Made by a program: the position numbers and the translations under genes. A DNA stretch of 64,000 bases from Psococerastis gibbosa (taxonomy: Eukaryota; Arthropoda; Insecta; Psocodea; Psocidae): the NCBI GenBank assembly GCA_963971405.1, contig OZ020485.1, forward strand, positions 31,205,921-31,269,920, read 5' to 3'. The notes below the pieces were generated by a model. The model saw nothing but the letters and a program-made list of their open reading frames with translations. It did no database searches and was not told where the DNA came from. Below, in pieces: positions 52,241 through 64,000 of the stretch (positions are counted from its first letter, which is position 1; every line of letters starts with the position of its first letter).

Positions 52241-55200
52241 ATGTCCAAAGTTCTGGAAAAGCAGCCGTCTCGGGTGTGGACCCACCGATACTACACGGTA
52301 AGTGCTATTTTTCTAAGTTTTCTGGAGTTGCGCACATCCATACGTTCCGTTGTTATGTAGGTTGAAGGCTTACGAAACCACATCAACTATAAGATTTGAT
52401 TAAATTAGGCAGGCTTGTTGGACAACTTGATAAGCAATACCTATAATGGATAGGTACTATTCGCCATTTTCTCGTCGTGACCCCTCTAGATATCAATCCT
52501 TACTTGCACTTGCATAAAGACAAACTGTATGTATTGGCGGTTATTTTCGTGGTATAGCCTACAGGTACAATATTTCACAATTCCGGTTTGAATGCAACCC
52601 AGCAATTAGGCCTTTTCAAAAATTAATTTAAATAGTAAATTAAAAAAGGTGGTTATTGTTATTATTGAGTATTATTGAGTAACTACCAGATTTTCCCAAA
52701 CAACACTTTTCATCCTATATAGAATGCCGACTACTTATCAGAATTTTTTATTTGTTGACTCTGAAGTGACCTAGACAATGCAATCTCTGACATCTCTGAC
52801 ACGCCTATACGTACATAGGCACCTTATAGATGAAAATTTACAACGAAAAAACGCAGAATTCCTCAAAAGTACCTACCTAACAGTTGCTAGACCTATATGT
52901 ATCCGTGTTTTTTAACTACGGTACCTAATTATAAGGAATTTACAACATGGCTCACTGTAGCAAGATCTACTAAATTGTTGCTTGGGTGTATAGACCTGTA
53001 GTTATGTGTTCACAATTAATTTCGCTGTTGTTTTCTGTTGGCTATAGGCCGATAAACTACTGAATTTAATGGTGAATTCAGATGATTAGCATTACAATTT
53101 TAATTTGCTTAGTTCTGGGCAATTCTCATGGAACTCTGCACTATACATTTTGTTGATATTTTTATTATTATTTATTATTTTTACTTTTTACTTTTTACTT
53201 ATTTTTACTGGTACTGGTACTGTATATAGTGTAATGAAATGAAATGAAATTATAATGGACCATTTTAACCACATATAGTACAGTGTTACAATAAAAGTTA
53301 CTGCATGTGCTCGGCACCGTCAAAACTATAAATAGCTATATAAATATATAGATTAAAAAACATACATATAATCATCAATAATACATCAATACAATCCTTA
53401 TCCATTAAAATCCACAACTTAATAATAATAAACAATATAGGCACTTATGACTGTGATGGGAATGCCAGCATGGAGGGAGGTTGGTCGCTAGAAATTCATT
53501 GACAGAGTAGGGGCAACAACTCACTAGGAGACCCTTTACCTTGCTCTTGAAAACGTTAGGGCTAATATTATCTCTTTTTAGACCATTTGGAAGCTTGTTG
53601 AAAAGCCTAGAACCAAGTTGGGAGGGTCCCTTTAGTACTTTATTGAGCCTAACGGTCCCAAGTGAATGTCACCTCTTCTCAGTGTGTAATAATGGTGAAC
53701 CTCATAATTTTTAAACCCCAGTTCCTCCCTTCTGACATAAATTAGCAGGTCTAGTATATAAAGGGCAGGGAGAGTGAGTATCCCCAAACGAGGGAAAAGT
53801 GATCGGCATGACACACGCTGGTCCGATACTCCTGCTTTTTTCTCAAAAAACTGTCTGTTGGAAAATTGAAGATGACTTTGAGGGCAAATTTTAAAACGAA
53901 TTAATTTGCTTTTTAATATGGTACCTATTGTATTAAAAGAGCCATCTGAGACGAATTTATTCAATTTTCAATATATAGGCTACAATATGTTTTGGTTATA
54001 TGTTAAATTAATTACGATGTGAGTTTTCACTGTTTGGAACGGATTTTTTTGTTGTGACCTTTTTTTATAATGAGACTACCTATGTAGGTAGATCTACACC
54101 TCCAAAATTTTAATAAGATCGCATCACATCACATTTCAGGGAACATGATTTTCAGCATACCATGTCTAAGTGTACCAGTGTACAGTAGGTAACATTAGAG
54201 TACTTTAAGTGGAACCAACCTGAATAAGAAGTACCTATGAAGAAATTCGTACATACTGTATATAATAACAATACCGGTACTGTACTGTATTATGCGATTA
54301 AAAAATAAGAAATGAAATCAAATACTATAGAAAGTTAGGTACCGTAGCCTACAATATCTGTCTAGAATATCTGTGCAAAGTTTGAAATCAATTACCCGCG
54401 CCACTCGTCTAGAAATCCAACTTGACCACTGTTACTTCCTTAATACGACCCTGATCGAAAAAATTCCTACCCATAAGAAAGATAAATCGCATACAAACAA
54501 TTTAATGCATGTATCCGATTGACCTTTTCAGTTGCCTCTGTAGGTTATTATACACGTGATGAGTACGACACGTCTCCGATTGCATGGCGTGTAAAGACTC
54601 GCACAAGTGCAAGCACGTTACCACCTGGCCATCGAAGTCGTTATTGGTTCGCCAGTTGTTATATGGAGTGGTTTGAGGCCCCCATCGTAGAAAAAAAACG
54701 GGCAACATGCCACCATCCTTCCACTTAATACATAATATGATGTCAGAGGTGTGTAGGAACTTGGTTCGCGCGCTGCCGCGCGCGTTGATTGAAAACAGTA
54801 TCTACTACCCTTACAACCGCGACCTTACAGTTCATTATGATTATGCTACAAAGTAAGGTCACAATTGTATCAAGCTTTGATACTGTCGCACAACCATATT
54901 TTTGCAGAGGGAACTAACTTGCATGTACTGTATACTGTATTTTATTCAAACTGCAACAGGAAATGAACGTAGCCCGAGTCCAGCCAGTTCTCTGCTTCTA
55001 ATTTGCAACACCTTCTTACATATTGTGTGTATGGGATATACATATGTACTCTAGTCGATACTTAAGCCATTTCCCAACCCTCCGGTGTAAACAATAGTCA
55101 CCTGTAAATGCCAGTTGCTTTTTAGAACCGCGTTACTTCGGATATGTGATTTGCTCATTCCCGTTTAGAAAACGTACAGGGTGTTTGGTTCTTTAGCAAA

Positions 55201-58200
55201 TTTTGTCACTGATTTCATGAAATGCCAGTTGGATTCCCATCACTAGATTGTTTGTGCATATGTTGTTGTTTTTTGTATACGTAGGATAATTTATAGATTG
55301 GCTTTGGGCATTTCCCCACGCGCCATTAGGCTTGGGGACGCCCTGATTATGGCAATACTGTTAACATATTCGGAAAAATAAATGGCGATATTTCGATGGT
55401 TTTTGTCCATAACAATATATTTAACATTATATAACACAAAAGTGACGTGTTCTTAATCTTATTACAATGTCCATAATTGTTGATTAGCTTCATCTTGTTC
55501 ATCTTGTGTTTCAACTTGCCGGTAACCAATGGGTGACAAGAATGGATGCCATCTTCGTGAAATCTTCTCGCTTTGGGCTACCCGCAAGTTGAAACGCAAG
55601 TTGAACGTGAAAAATCGCGTGAAAGGTTTCACGCTCTGCCACTGTCACTGTTTCCCTGATGAAATGATTTTACAGTGGAGTGGGTCAAATGACCGGTACC
55701 TAATTAATGTACTCATTTTGGCGAGAAAATTTTCTGCCTTTCTTTTCCTTTCTTTATTTGTGTGCCTCTTTCACCTTTCACCCTGTCACATTCTCCTGTT
55801 AGATAGTATCCAGTGTCGTCCGGTAATATCCAGCTGTGGTGTCAGCGTGCGTCACCAGCGTCCATTGACGACCACCAGGACAGAAGGCTGAAAGTTATCG
55901 CCAGTTAATTCTCATAAATAAGATGCACTATTAGCAGCTAAATAGCAGAAAATAAAAATGACTCATTTGATCGCTGTTGTTAATCGCCAAATCAAAAAAT
56001 AATTTCCACTTGAGCAATTAAATCAGTGGCATACATGGATGAGGGGGCCCAGGGCCCCTTCTGAAATGGGAAAATGTAAGACGAAATGAAGTAATGGGAG
56101 TTGTTGACGTTGTAATGCATAATTACTAATTAATTATTATACTAATATAAACTATTAAGAACACATAACTTTTCACCATTCTCAGTCGAAGGTTCAACCG
56201 CAGATTCCGACGCCGAAGTTCTTTCTACATTTTGATCAAGACATTTCGAGCGTGTTCAATTTGGCTTCGTTAGTCACCTCCCGGCACTCACTGTTTAGGC
56301 ACCCATTCCATCGACCGGCTAGGGCTATTTACAAAAACGGCGACGTGGTAGCAGACATTCAAGACTTAGGTGGCGTTTCCACCGACCTCGCTTTGCAGAA
56401 TGCAAACGACATTGACGGAAATTAGAATTTTTCTTTTTATAGAATTCTATTAAAATGTTTGTACTTAACATATCCCATGACGCCATTTTTTAATTTTAGT
56501 TTGTTTGTGATTTTACTGTATGATCATTGATCAGTTTTTACTATGGCATAGAGGAAAATAAACATTTCCGTCAATTCTGCAATGCGAGGTCGGTGGAAAC
56601 CCCGCCTAAGTCTTGAATGTCTGCTACCACGTCACCGTTTTTGTAAATAGCCCTAGCCGGTCGGTGGAATGGGCACCTTACAAAGCATGTGGTATTTTTT
56701 ACATTCTACTATGTGCCCATTCCATTGACCGGCTAGGGCTATTTCCAACAACGGTGACGTGGTAGCAGACATTCAAGACTTAGGTAGCGTTTCCACCGAC
56801 CTCGCATTGCAGAATTGACGGAAATGTTTATTTTCCTCTATGCCATAGTTAAAATTGATCAATGATCATACAGTAAAATCACAAACAAATAAACTAATAT
56901 TAAAAAATGGCGTCATGGGATATGTAAGATATGTTAAGTACAAACATTTTAATAGATTTCTATAAAAAGAAAAATTCTAATTTCCGTCAATGTCATTTGC
57001 ATTCTGCAATGCGAGGTCGTTGGAAACGCCACCTAAGTCTTGAATGTCTGCTACCACGTCACCGTTGTTGGAAATAGCCCTAGCCGGTCAATGGAATGGG
57101 CGCCTACAGCTGAGGTGCACCATCCAGAACAATATTCAGATTTATCACCGCCCTCTTATACTGACAGTCATCAGTTGGGTCTTCTGCACATTATTAATTA
57201 AGATGCCCGCATTTCTGCCTGCTACACATATTTCATTAAATAACTATAGCAGTTGCCATCTGCATAACGCAGATTGTTGACAAGCTACAATCCAAAAATA
57301 ATTAATAATATATAATAATAATTTATTAATTTAAATAGGTATACGGTACGGGAGCATCCATAAATTACGTAACGCTTCTGGGGGGGAGGGGGTTCCCATC
57401 AGCCTTACGCTTCATTACGATATAGGGGAGGGAGGGGTATAGACCGGCGTTACGTAACGTACAAATTCAATTTTAATTTTATAAAGTTAACAATAGATTA
57501 AATAATTTTTTCAAAGTACGCGCGATAAAACCGAACAAATATTGCAATATTCATCACTTCGTAGAACAAAACTTGGATGCCTTATTTATAGCGTGGGTTC
57601 GAATCCCACCAAGTTCAGTTTCTCTAAATCCACCAATTTCGATTGTAATACCTCTCACAGTTTTTAGTTAGGTATGGCTGGTAGTTCATTTTTGCTTTCC
57701 AATTTATACGTAGTATAAGGAAAGCTTTGTGACGGTCGAAATTTTCGATTCCGAGATTTCAACGGATTTACACGTTTTGAGGTCCCGGTCCCAGGAACCA
57801 AAAAAAGTGTTTTTTTTCGAAATGTCTGTCTGTCTGTCTGTCGCTCTGTCGCTCTGTCGCTCTGTCGCTCTGTCGCTCTGTCGCTCTGTCGCTCTGTCGC
57901 TCTGTCGCTCAGTCGCTTTGTCGCTCTGTCTGTCTGTCTGTCTGTCTGTCTGTTCATCGATTTCCGGGCAAACTACTCGATGGATTTGAATGAAATTTGG
58001 CATGTAGGTTCACAAAAATCATACCTCGGGACCATTTTATTTTTATTTTGGGCTAACTCAATTTAAGGGGGTTTTATTCTCAAAAAACTCCAAAAAAAAA
58101 CGTCTCAAAAAATTATTTCTCAAAAACGGCTCCAACGATTTCTTTTAAATACACATATATTGTAGTCGTTATTAATGTTGATAAAATGCGGGGGGTCGCT

Positions 58201-61200
58201 TGCCCCTTGATAGTTTGCTTCTGGGGGTAAAAAAATAAAAATAACTCAATTTTCATGAAAAATGACTAAAAAATAATTTTTCTGCAAAACCTTTCTATCG
58301 ATAATTTCTACCTCCAGGCATATTTTAGGTGTTAAATTGAGTAACGAAACCGGACAGTTTGCTTTCCCAAAAAACTATTGGGTTTTGTGAAAAATTTTTT
58401 TTTTTTTGAAAAAATGAAAGCAAATTCACGCTCAAATGCATTGCGTGCCCTGCCATTATTGCTGTGTGGTAATGTGTTGGTCTGACCTATCTAGAATTTA
58501 CGTCACCTTCAGTGACGTCAGGTGGACCCCCTCCCCGTGATATCCAAAATTTAGCCATAAGAAAATTATTTAGCATGAAATTAATCATTTTCTAAATTGG
58601 AAAGCATGTTCGAGTAAACTCGGACCGGTTCTTTAGTTTTTGCTGCGCCATTATAATTCACACAAAACATGTACCGCAGCACAAGGCTATAAAATCCTTT
58701 TTTTTTCAATCAACTACCGTGTTTGCAGTACCGTATGTTCAGAAGGTCAGACCGGGAGCTGTGAATAGTAAGCAGGTTATTCTGATAAGAAGTAGGCCCT
58801 AATATCAGTGGAGATAAATGTTAATTATTAAATGGACTACTGTGGGGCCTATTAATATACGTAAAGGAAACAAATGAACTCAAATTCTGGCAGTTCTGGT
58901 GGTCTGAACTGTTGTTTACATTACATAATGTTTTCAGCTATCAACATCATCATTAATGTTGCAACGTCTTGATTTTATCCTGCAGTTGGTGCTGTCCAGC
59001 AGACGAAAACTGTTGGCATTTCTTTGGATCCTTGTAAAAACTTAGTGACGTAAAAGGTACATTGCATGTGTTGCCTAGCTTATACCTACATAGGTATGGT
59101 ATATACTGTTGGGGCCCTTCCAACCATTATTTCTATTAGGTACCTATTTTAACCTTTTTCATTGTGTAAGTCTCTATTTGATCTACCTACAGTAAATAAT
59201 GGTGACAGTACCTGTACCCATAGGCGGATACAGAGGGAGGGAGGGCAGGGAGGGTAGTTGCCCCACCCCCCCCAAATTTAGTAAATCTATTTTAAGTTAA
59301 TGCCGCTGGCATGAGGGGGCTCTTCAGCTTCTATATCCACTTATGTGAAAAAAATTATGAAAAATACACGATTTATTATTATTATTAATTTATTACGATA
59401 TCGATACTACATATTTTTTCTTCCATTTTTACCCCCAACAACAACCCCCCCCCCCCCGACCCCGCATAGAAATTGGCTGGATCTCTCCCTGCCTGTACCA
59501 TTAACCAGGCTTATTCTATCGAAGAACCTCTTGAGTGAGGGAAGGTTCGGTTTATTTACCTATTTTAAAATGATTTGAAATGTGGCCATCATTGTGATGC
59601 CAGGAAAGGGGTACTGTCCCAAAATTTCCTATCACTACCACTGGAGCGCAAAAACAATCATTACCTACATGCATTCCACATACAATAGGTAATCATGTAC
59701 GTTGTGCATACATAGATAAGCCATCTACGTCAAGAGGACATGATTCGAAGACTTTGGCCACCTGTGGATCAATCTTTACCTACACTGTGAAATTGATTAA
59801 AAATTAAATTAATTAAATTATTAGTTACCATACCATACCGGCTGACGTCCGGTTCCTGGGGATTACCTTTGATTCCAACCTCAATTGGCGAAGTCATATC
59901 GACAAACTATGTAGGAAACTCTCATCTACGGTGTTCCTTATGAGAAACATATCCTTTGCCGTTGGTAACGACATTCTTAAGGTAATATACTACAGCCTCG
60001 TGCAATCTCACCTGTCATATGCCGTAGCCCTATGGGGTAATTCTTCAGACTGCACTAGGGCTTTCCGCCTGCAGCAAAAGCTGTGCGACTTCTGGCAGGA
60101 GTATCGGACCAGCGTGTGTCATGCCGATCACTTTTCCCTCGTTTGGGGATACTCACTCTCCCTGCCCTTTTTATACTACACCTGCTAATTTATGTCAGAA
60201 GGGAGGGACTGGGGTTTAAAAATTATGAGGTTCACCATTATCATACACGGAGAAGGGGTGACATTCACTTGGGACCCGTTAGGCTCACTAAAGTACTAAA
60301 GGGACCCTCCCAACTTGGTTCTAGGCGCTTTTCAACAAGCTCCCACATGGTCTAAAAAGAGATGATATTAGCCCTAACGTTTTCAAGAGCAAGGTAAAGG
60401 GTCTCCTAGTGAGTTGTTGCCCTTACTCTGTCAATGAATTTCTAGCGACCAACCTCCCTCCATGCTGACATTCCCATCACAGTCATAAAAGTGCCTATAT
60501 TGTTTATTATTATTAAGTTGTGGATTTTAATGGATAAGGATTGTATTGATGTATTATTGATGATTATATGTAGGTTTTTTGAATCTATATAGGCCTATTT
60601 ATATAGCTATTTATAGTTTTGACGGTGCCGAGCACATGCAGTAACTTTTATTGTATCACTGTACTGTATGTGGTTAAAATGGCTCATTATAATTTTATTT
60701 CATTTCATTACACTATATACAGTACCTACTAAAACTGCATATTAATAAGGTATATCATGAACCAGCCATTTTTCTCCGAAAAGGTTGGGTACATAAAATG
60801 TCTGAGAAATATACTATAGTCCAGTATTAAAAAGCTATTGATAGCACGTACAATATACATGTAAGTTATATACATTACAGTATGTATATTGAAATCGTAC
60901 CTGAACATGAAATGAGCCATATGTATATGACCGCACCTGAACATTTTTGAACTGGCGAGTGGCGACCTCCAACCATATTGCTATATTTTTTTTTTCAGAA
61001 AACAAATTTCATAACTGTACTGCAAGTCTAAAAGTATTAAACACATTTATCAGGCAAAAAATAGGAGTTATCAAACCCCCAAAAATATAATAAGTACCGA
61101 CCTAATATGATATTTTACTGCATCTGACAATCTGATTTAAATTGTAACTGCACCTGAAATCAGTCGGACTCGGCCATACTTGGAACTTATTTTCCATTGC

Positions 61201-62456
61201 AATCTCAAAATTTCCTTGTTCCTTAAAGGAGTCATTTTCCACGGCGCAGAATTGATATACCAATCGGACGCAGTATTTAAAACTAGGCAATAAAAACATA
61301 TATAACATACATAGCCGGGGGTTACTAGTACCTAGAACAGTGCTGACAGATGTCATATTTTTGTTTTAAAAATATACCCACTGAAATTAAAATAAATTAT
61401 ATGATAAGTTGCATTTTAAACTGCGAATTCATTTTTTTCAGGACCTCAAAGAAGAAGAGGAAATGGGAGAAAATGCTGTGGCAAAAGAACAGTCAGTCTC
61501 TGCCGCCAGCATGGTAGTCGTGTCCAATCGCTTACCGTTTGTTTTAAGGAGAAATGAAACTACTGGTCTGCTAGAAAGGAAAACCAGGCAGGTAGCCCAA
61601 TTATAGACTACATTAAATTAGGCCAACTCTCAAATTCAGTGTAGTTACCGATTAAGTTATGCAACAGTAAATTGGCAATGCCAGAATATACCAATTTGTC
61701 AGTGGTGTTTATGCTATATATATATATTCGACCCTCGACGTCCCTGGTTCCTTCTTTGGGGGACTTTTAAAAAGAAAGATGGAGTAGGTACCCTAGGTGT
61801 TGTTGGTTTCAATAGGAAAAAAACAGCTTATTCCGTTTCCAAACAAAATAGCCTAACGCCTATAGGGAGGATGGGTCGTAGGTCAGGCCAACCCTACCAG
61901 GAGAAGGCAATATGTCAACAAATATAATTTAAAATTAAATTATCGTAAGTTACTTAATTGCCCATCAGCCCACAAGTTATCATTATTTTCCCAACTTTCC
62001 GCCCCTCAAAAATATACCGATTGACATTTTTTATCCCCCTCACTCAAGTCTGTCCTTGTGGTGTACAATTATTATTATATGATGTCCTTGGTGTACAATT
62101 ATTTAGTTTGAATTTGAATACAACTAGGTACCTACTCTTAGTTTAGTGTTTCACAAGTATGGTTTATTTTCAGTGCTGGAGGTCTCGTAACTGCTGTTGC
62201 TCCTGTGGTCGTGAAAGGCAAAGGAGTGTGGGTTGGCTGGCCCGGTATTCACCTGGACGACCCCAACGAGCCCATCCCTGAGTCCGACCCCAACGACCGC
62301 ACCCCCACCGCCGGCCTATTATCTGAGAAAGTCGTCGCCGTCCACTGCGAGAGAAGTCTTTTTGACGCTTTCTACAACGGATGCTGCAATGGTACATTCT
62401 GGCCTTTGTTTCATTCAATGCCGGATAGAGCCGAATTTTCCGCTGATAATTGGAAG
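52241..62456 (+). CDS. TPS: Trehalose-6-phosphate synthase, 5' part
   Basis: TPS (GT20) makes trehalose 6-phosphate from UDP-glucose and glucose 6-phosphate; trehalose is the main blood sugar of many arthropods. Three exons are seen: 52241-52297, 61442-61587 and 62174-62456, giving 162 residues, and the gene continues beyond 64000. Exon 2 carries MVVVSNRLPFVLRRN, the conserved start of the GT20 domain. Exon 3 has SAGGLVTAVAPVVVKGKGVW, VGWPGIHLDDPNEPIPESDP and GTFWPLFHSMPDRAEFS, covering the sugar-phosphate-binding Trp region. Intron 2 starts with GC (61588) because only this donor gives LERKTS-AGGL in frame. Exon 1 (MSKVLEKQPSRVWTHRYYT) is inferred from an in-phase GT donor and could instead belong to another transcript; the start might lie in exon 2. 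Intron 1 is 9.1 kb and packed with repeats. Confidence 0.85.
53215..53832 (-). mobile_element. Jockey-like LINE 3' end, inverted copy
   Basis: The minus strand encodes AGVSDQRVSCRSLFPRLGIL and LPALYILDLLIYVRREELGF followed by a 3' UTR. It is highly similar to 60089-60725 in the opposite orientation. Similarity stops at about 53832, the 5' truncation point. It ends near a (GAAAT)n-like tail at 53230. In TPS intron 1. Confidence 0.8.
54487..54640 (-). mobile_element. SINE-like family S1, copy 4
   Basis: Nearly identical to 36164-36320, from 'atcgcatacaaacaattt' to 'ggccatcgaagtcg'. In TPS intron 1, antisense to the gene. Confidence 0.65.
55503..55605. repeat. Short inverted repeat
   Basis: GTTTCAACTTGCCGGTA (about 55508-55524) is mirrored by TACCCGCAAGTTGAAAC (about 55577-55593) with one mismatch. 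Only about 50 bp lie between the arms. The overlapping 120-codon open frame has no recognisable domain. In TPS intron 1. Confidence 0.4.
56297..56678. mobile_element. Compound-TIR MITE, family D, copy 2
   Basis: Inverted arms begin with the outer module 'ggcacccattccatcgaccg' plus 'gctagggctattt', then an inner module 'ggtggcgtttccaccgacc'. TTA flanks both ends when the element is taken as GGCACCC...GGGCACC. That 3-bp duplication is typical of PIF/Harbinger elements. No transposase. In TPS intron 1. Confidence 0.75.
56713..57105. mobile_element. Compound-TIR MITE, family D, copy 3
   Basis: Only about 35 bp beyond copy 2, with the same outer and inner modules. The central AT-rich part is inverted relative to copy 2. 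The flanks do not show a clean TTA duplication. The close pairing may reflect tandem insertion or duplication. Confidence 0.72.
57593..57660 (+). repeat. tRNA-derived SINE, family S2, 5'-truncated
   Basis: Keeps the B-box region 'cgtgggttcgaatcccacca' and the tail 'agttcagtttctctaaatcc', but the A-box half is missing. It sits about 35 bp before family A copy 3. Confidence 0.55.
57694..58605 (+). mobile_element. Inverted-repeat element, family A, copy 3
   Basis: Starts with GCTTTCCAATTTAT and ends with its complement (13 of 14 bases) at 58593-58605; similarity runs on to about 58632 ('ggaccggttctt'). It is the longest copy because an 8-bp repeat has expanded inside it at 57827-57950. No coding capacity. 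In TPS intron 1. Confidence 0.65.
57827..57950 (+). repeat. 8-bp minisatellite inside family A
   Basis: About ten units of 'gtcgctct' (with small variants), bordered on both sides by 4-bp 'gtct' repeats. Copies 1 and 2 of family A have only one to three units of 'gtctgtct' in this place, so the array grew after insertion. It is too short and uniform to be a CRISPR array. Confidence 0.85.
59838..60725 (+). mobile_element. Jockey-like LINE 3' end, sense copy
   Basis: The plus strand encodes VRFLGITFDSNLNWRSHIDK, LVQSHLSYAVALWGNSS, then after a frameshift near 60090 AGVSDQRVSCRSLFPRLGIL and LPALFILHLLIYVRREGLGF. A 3' UTR and a tail 'atttcatttcattacac' follow. These are the thumb and C terminus of a jockey/CR1-type polymerase. 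The copy is 5' truncated and frameshifted. It forms an inverted pair with 53215-53832 in TPS intron 1. Confidence 0.82.
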
Positions 62457-62474
62457 GTAAGTGTACTCAAGGCC

Positions 62475-62630
62475 ATAGCCAGGGGGGGGGGGGGTTCATG
62501 GGGGTTCAACCTCCCCCTAAATGAAATGACTTGATACTAGATAGAATCGGGTTTTAAGAGGAAAAATAAAAACCACTATGTAATATCCAATTAAATTTCT
62601 GAACACCCCCCCCCCCCGCAAAAAAACATG
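62475..62630. repeat. Poly-G/C bounded repeat, family G
   Basis: 'ggccatagccagg' and a G run lead into a core with 'gatactagatagaatcg' and a final C run. The core matches 4318-4462. It starts about 20 bp after the TPS exon 3 donor. Confidence 0.55.
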
Positions 62631-62676
62631 CCTTGAGTTTATACTACTATAACTCTACAGGAACGCGCTGTACATG

Positions 62677-62930
62677 AAATTACAAAGACTTTCACTGCCG
62701 GGGTTACATGATGAAGCAGTAGAATCCGAGATGATCTGAAAGCGTACGAAAGCGTACTTCCAAACGTTTCGTCAACACCTCCTGTGGGCCTGCATAGACT
62801 TCTAAGATTGTATCTAGGAGGTTCCACAGTAAAACTACACAGAGCCACTGATGACATAAGTCGCAGATGCTGATGAAACAACTTTGGAAGTAGGCCTACG
62901 CAGATCATCCCGGATTCTACTGCTTCATCG
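62677..62930. mobile_element. Foldback element, family C, copy 3
   Basis: A more diverged copy of 9450-9748 in the opposite orientation. The left edge 'acaaagactttcactgccgg' equals the complement of the right edge of copy 1. Both arms carry 'gcagtagaatccg'-type ends. No exact flanking duplication is visible. In the TPS intron after exon 3. Confidence 0.6.
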
Positions 62931-64000
62931 GCCGCTTTAAAATTTAAGATTAAAGTTAAAGAGCAATGGCAGTAATCCCATGTAAATAGACAATTTAGAG
63001 TTTAGATAAGGTAAAGGGTACTTTCTTGCAGCATTTAGCAGTGGCGTAGCCATAGAGGTGGAGGCGCATGAGGCTCCTCCCTAGGGTAATATAAATTCAT
63101 GTGAACTGCTTCTTACCTACCAAATATTTTTACCTATTATCTATTATGTTTTCTTTCAAAATCTTCCCCGTTGGAGACTCACAAGAGTTGTACAATTACT
63201 ACAATTATTGCAATGTAATAAAGGCATATTCGTCATATTCCGGATTGGAATCGTTACACCAGTACCTAGTATAATTTCACACTTAATGACAATTTTAATT
63301 GTGCATTATGTCATAATTCATTTTCAACTGGGAATTAAAAAACCAGACTAGGCTACAGAAATTTCTTCGTAATGCGGTCGGGTAGAACAGCTCGTGAGTT
63401 TTGGCCCGTGTCCCTGTTTGCGCTCCTCGCTGACGAAAATCCTGGATCCCCCTGCAATTCTGTTATGTCCAGTATTGCCGAGGGTTATCATTTATAAATT
63501 CACTTAAATTGACGGTGTTTTGTCACTTTTATATCAATGACGTCGGTAAATGAGTTCAATCACTCATCAGAAGGTGTACTACAATAAGTACTTCACGATA
63601 ACACTATTTGAATTGTACGCGTAGTAGCTTATTTTATAGGGTTATTCAGGCCACCCATCCATACCCTATATTTCGGTTATTATGAGAAATTTTGAAATAG
63701 GGTAAAAAATGACTACGTCGGGGTCGAACTATCTTTTGAACGTATTAAACTTTGTTTAAGGAGGCCGGAAATGGGGGTTTGGGGGTTTTAAATGGTATCT
63801 CGAAATTTTGATATGCTCTAATGTCTCCTTTTTTTCAAAAGAAATTTATCTCAAACCTCATAATTACTGTGTCAAATGATAGATTATTTCAAGGGCTTTA
63901 ATATATATATATATGCATATAATTATTATTTACATTTGAAAATTTCAAGATACCATCATCAATGACGACCCAAGAACCCCCATTTCTGACTTGCCCCAAA
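62931..64000. other. Rest of the TPS intron, no exon seen
   Basis: I find no TPS exon after 62456 up to the window edge. The stretch contains a 'cagtggcgtagccatagagg' fragment of family G near 63041 and otherwise unassigned AT-rich DNA. Confidence 0.5.

Noticed and set aside
55529..55891. 120-codon open frame as a gene
   Set aside because: No recognisable domain, no splice or start context, and it overlaps a short inverted repeat in TPS intron 1.
57827..57950. CRISPR-like array
   Set aside because: Units are 8 bp with no unique spacers, inside an animal transposon copy; a minisatellite.
57664..58003. Overlapping open frames of about 100 codons rich in Ser, Val, Cys and Leu or in Thr, Asp, Arg and Gln
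   Set aside because: They are translations of the 8-bp minisatellite inside family A.

Overview
The window is animal nuclear DNA, most likely from an arthropod. It is AT-rich and full of transposon remnants, and its genes are split by spliceosomal introns of about 0.3 to 9 kb. A trehalose-6-phosphate synthase gene argues against a vertebrate. I cannot name the species. Five conserved protein-coding genes can be built exon by exon; four appear complete and the fifth runs off the right edge. All exon phases agree and each protein is close to the usual family length.

Layout: 1-10289 has no gene that I can support, only repeats. SCFD1/Sly1 (minus, 20620-10290, 8 exons) and polo-like kinase PLK1 (plus, 21186-28077, 9 exons) are head to head, 565 bp apart. 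A B3GALNT2-like glycosyltransferase (minus, 35784-30648, 5 exons) faces PLK1 tail to tail. It is head to head with the ciliary gene IFT57 (plus, 36722-47935, 7 exons). A gene-poor, repeat-filled stretch (47936-52240) precedes trehalose-6-phosphate synthase (plus, from 52241; three exons in the window, the rest beyond 64000).

The genes do not form one pathway. They cover ER-Golgi SNARE control (SCFD1), mitosis (PLK1), secretory-pathway glycosylation (B3GALNT2), cilium assembly (IFT57) and trehalose synthesis (TPS). The two divergent pairs probably share promoters. The PLK1/SCFD1 gap carries inverted CCAAT boxes and CHR-like hexamers, as expected of a G2/M gene. The IFT57 side carries a near-perfect RFX X-box 141 bp before its start codon, immediately next to a nested transposon insertion. 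Two introns, one in SCFD1 and one in TPS, appear to use GC-AG splice sites.

Introns and spacers hold an RTE-like LINE with nearly complete endonuclease and reverse transcriptase, a second decayed RTE-like LINE, jockey/CR1-like LINE 3' ends, and a Helitron-like remnant. They also hold a hAT-like element with an exact 8-bp target duplication and several non-autonomous families: a 0.7-0.95 kb inverted-repeat family (A), a MITE (B), foldback elements with 12-15 bp duplications (C), a compound-TIR Harbinger-like MITE (D) and several tRNA-like SINEs. No CRISPR array, bacterial operon or functional tRNA/rRNA gene was found, and I saw no clearly new molecular system. The novelty lies mainly in the repeat families and in how they sit against promoters and splice sites.
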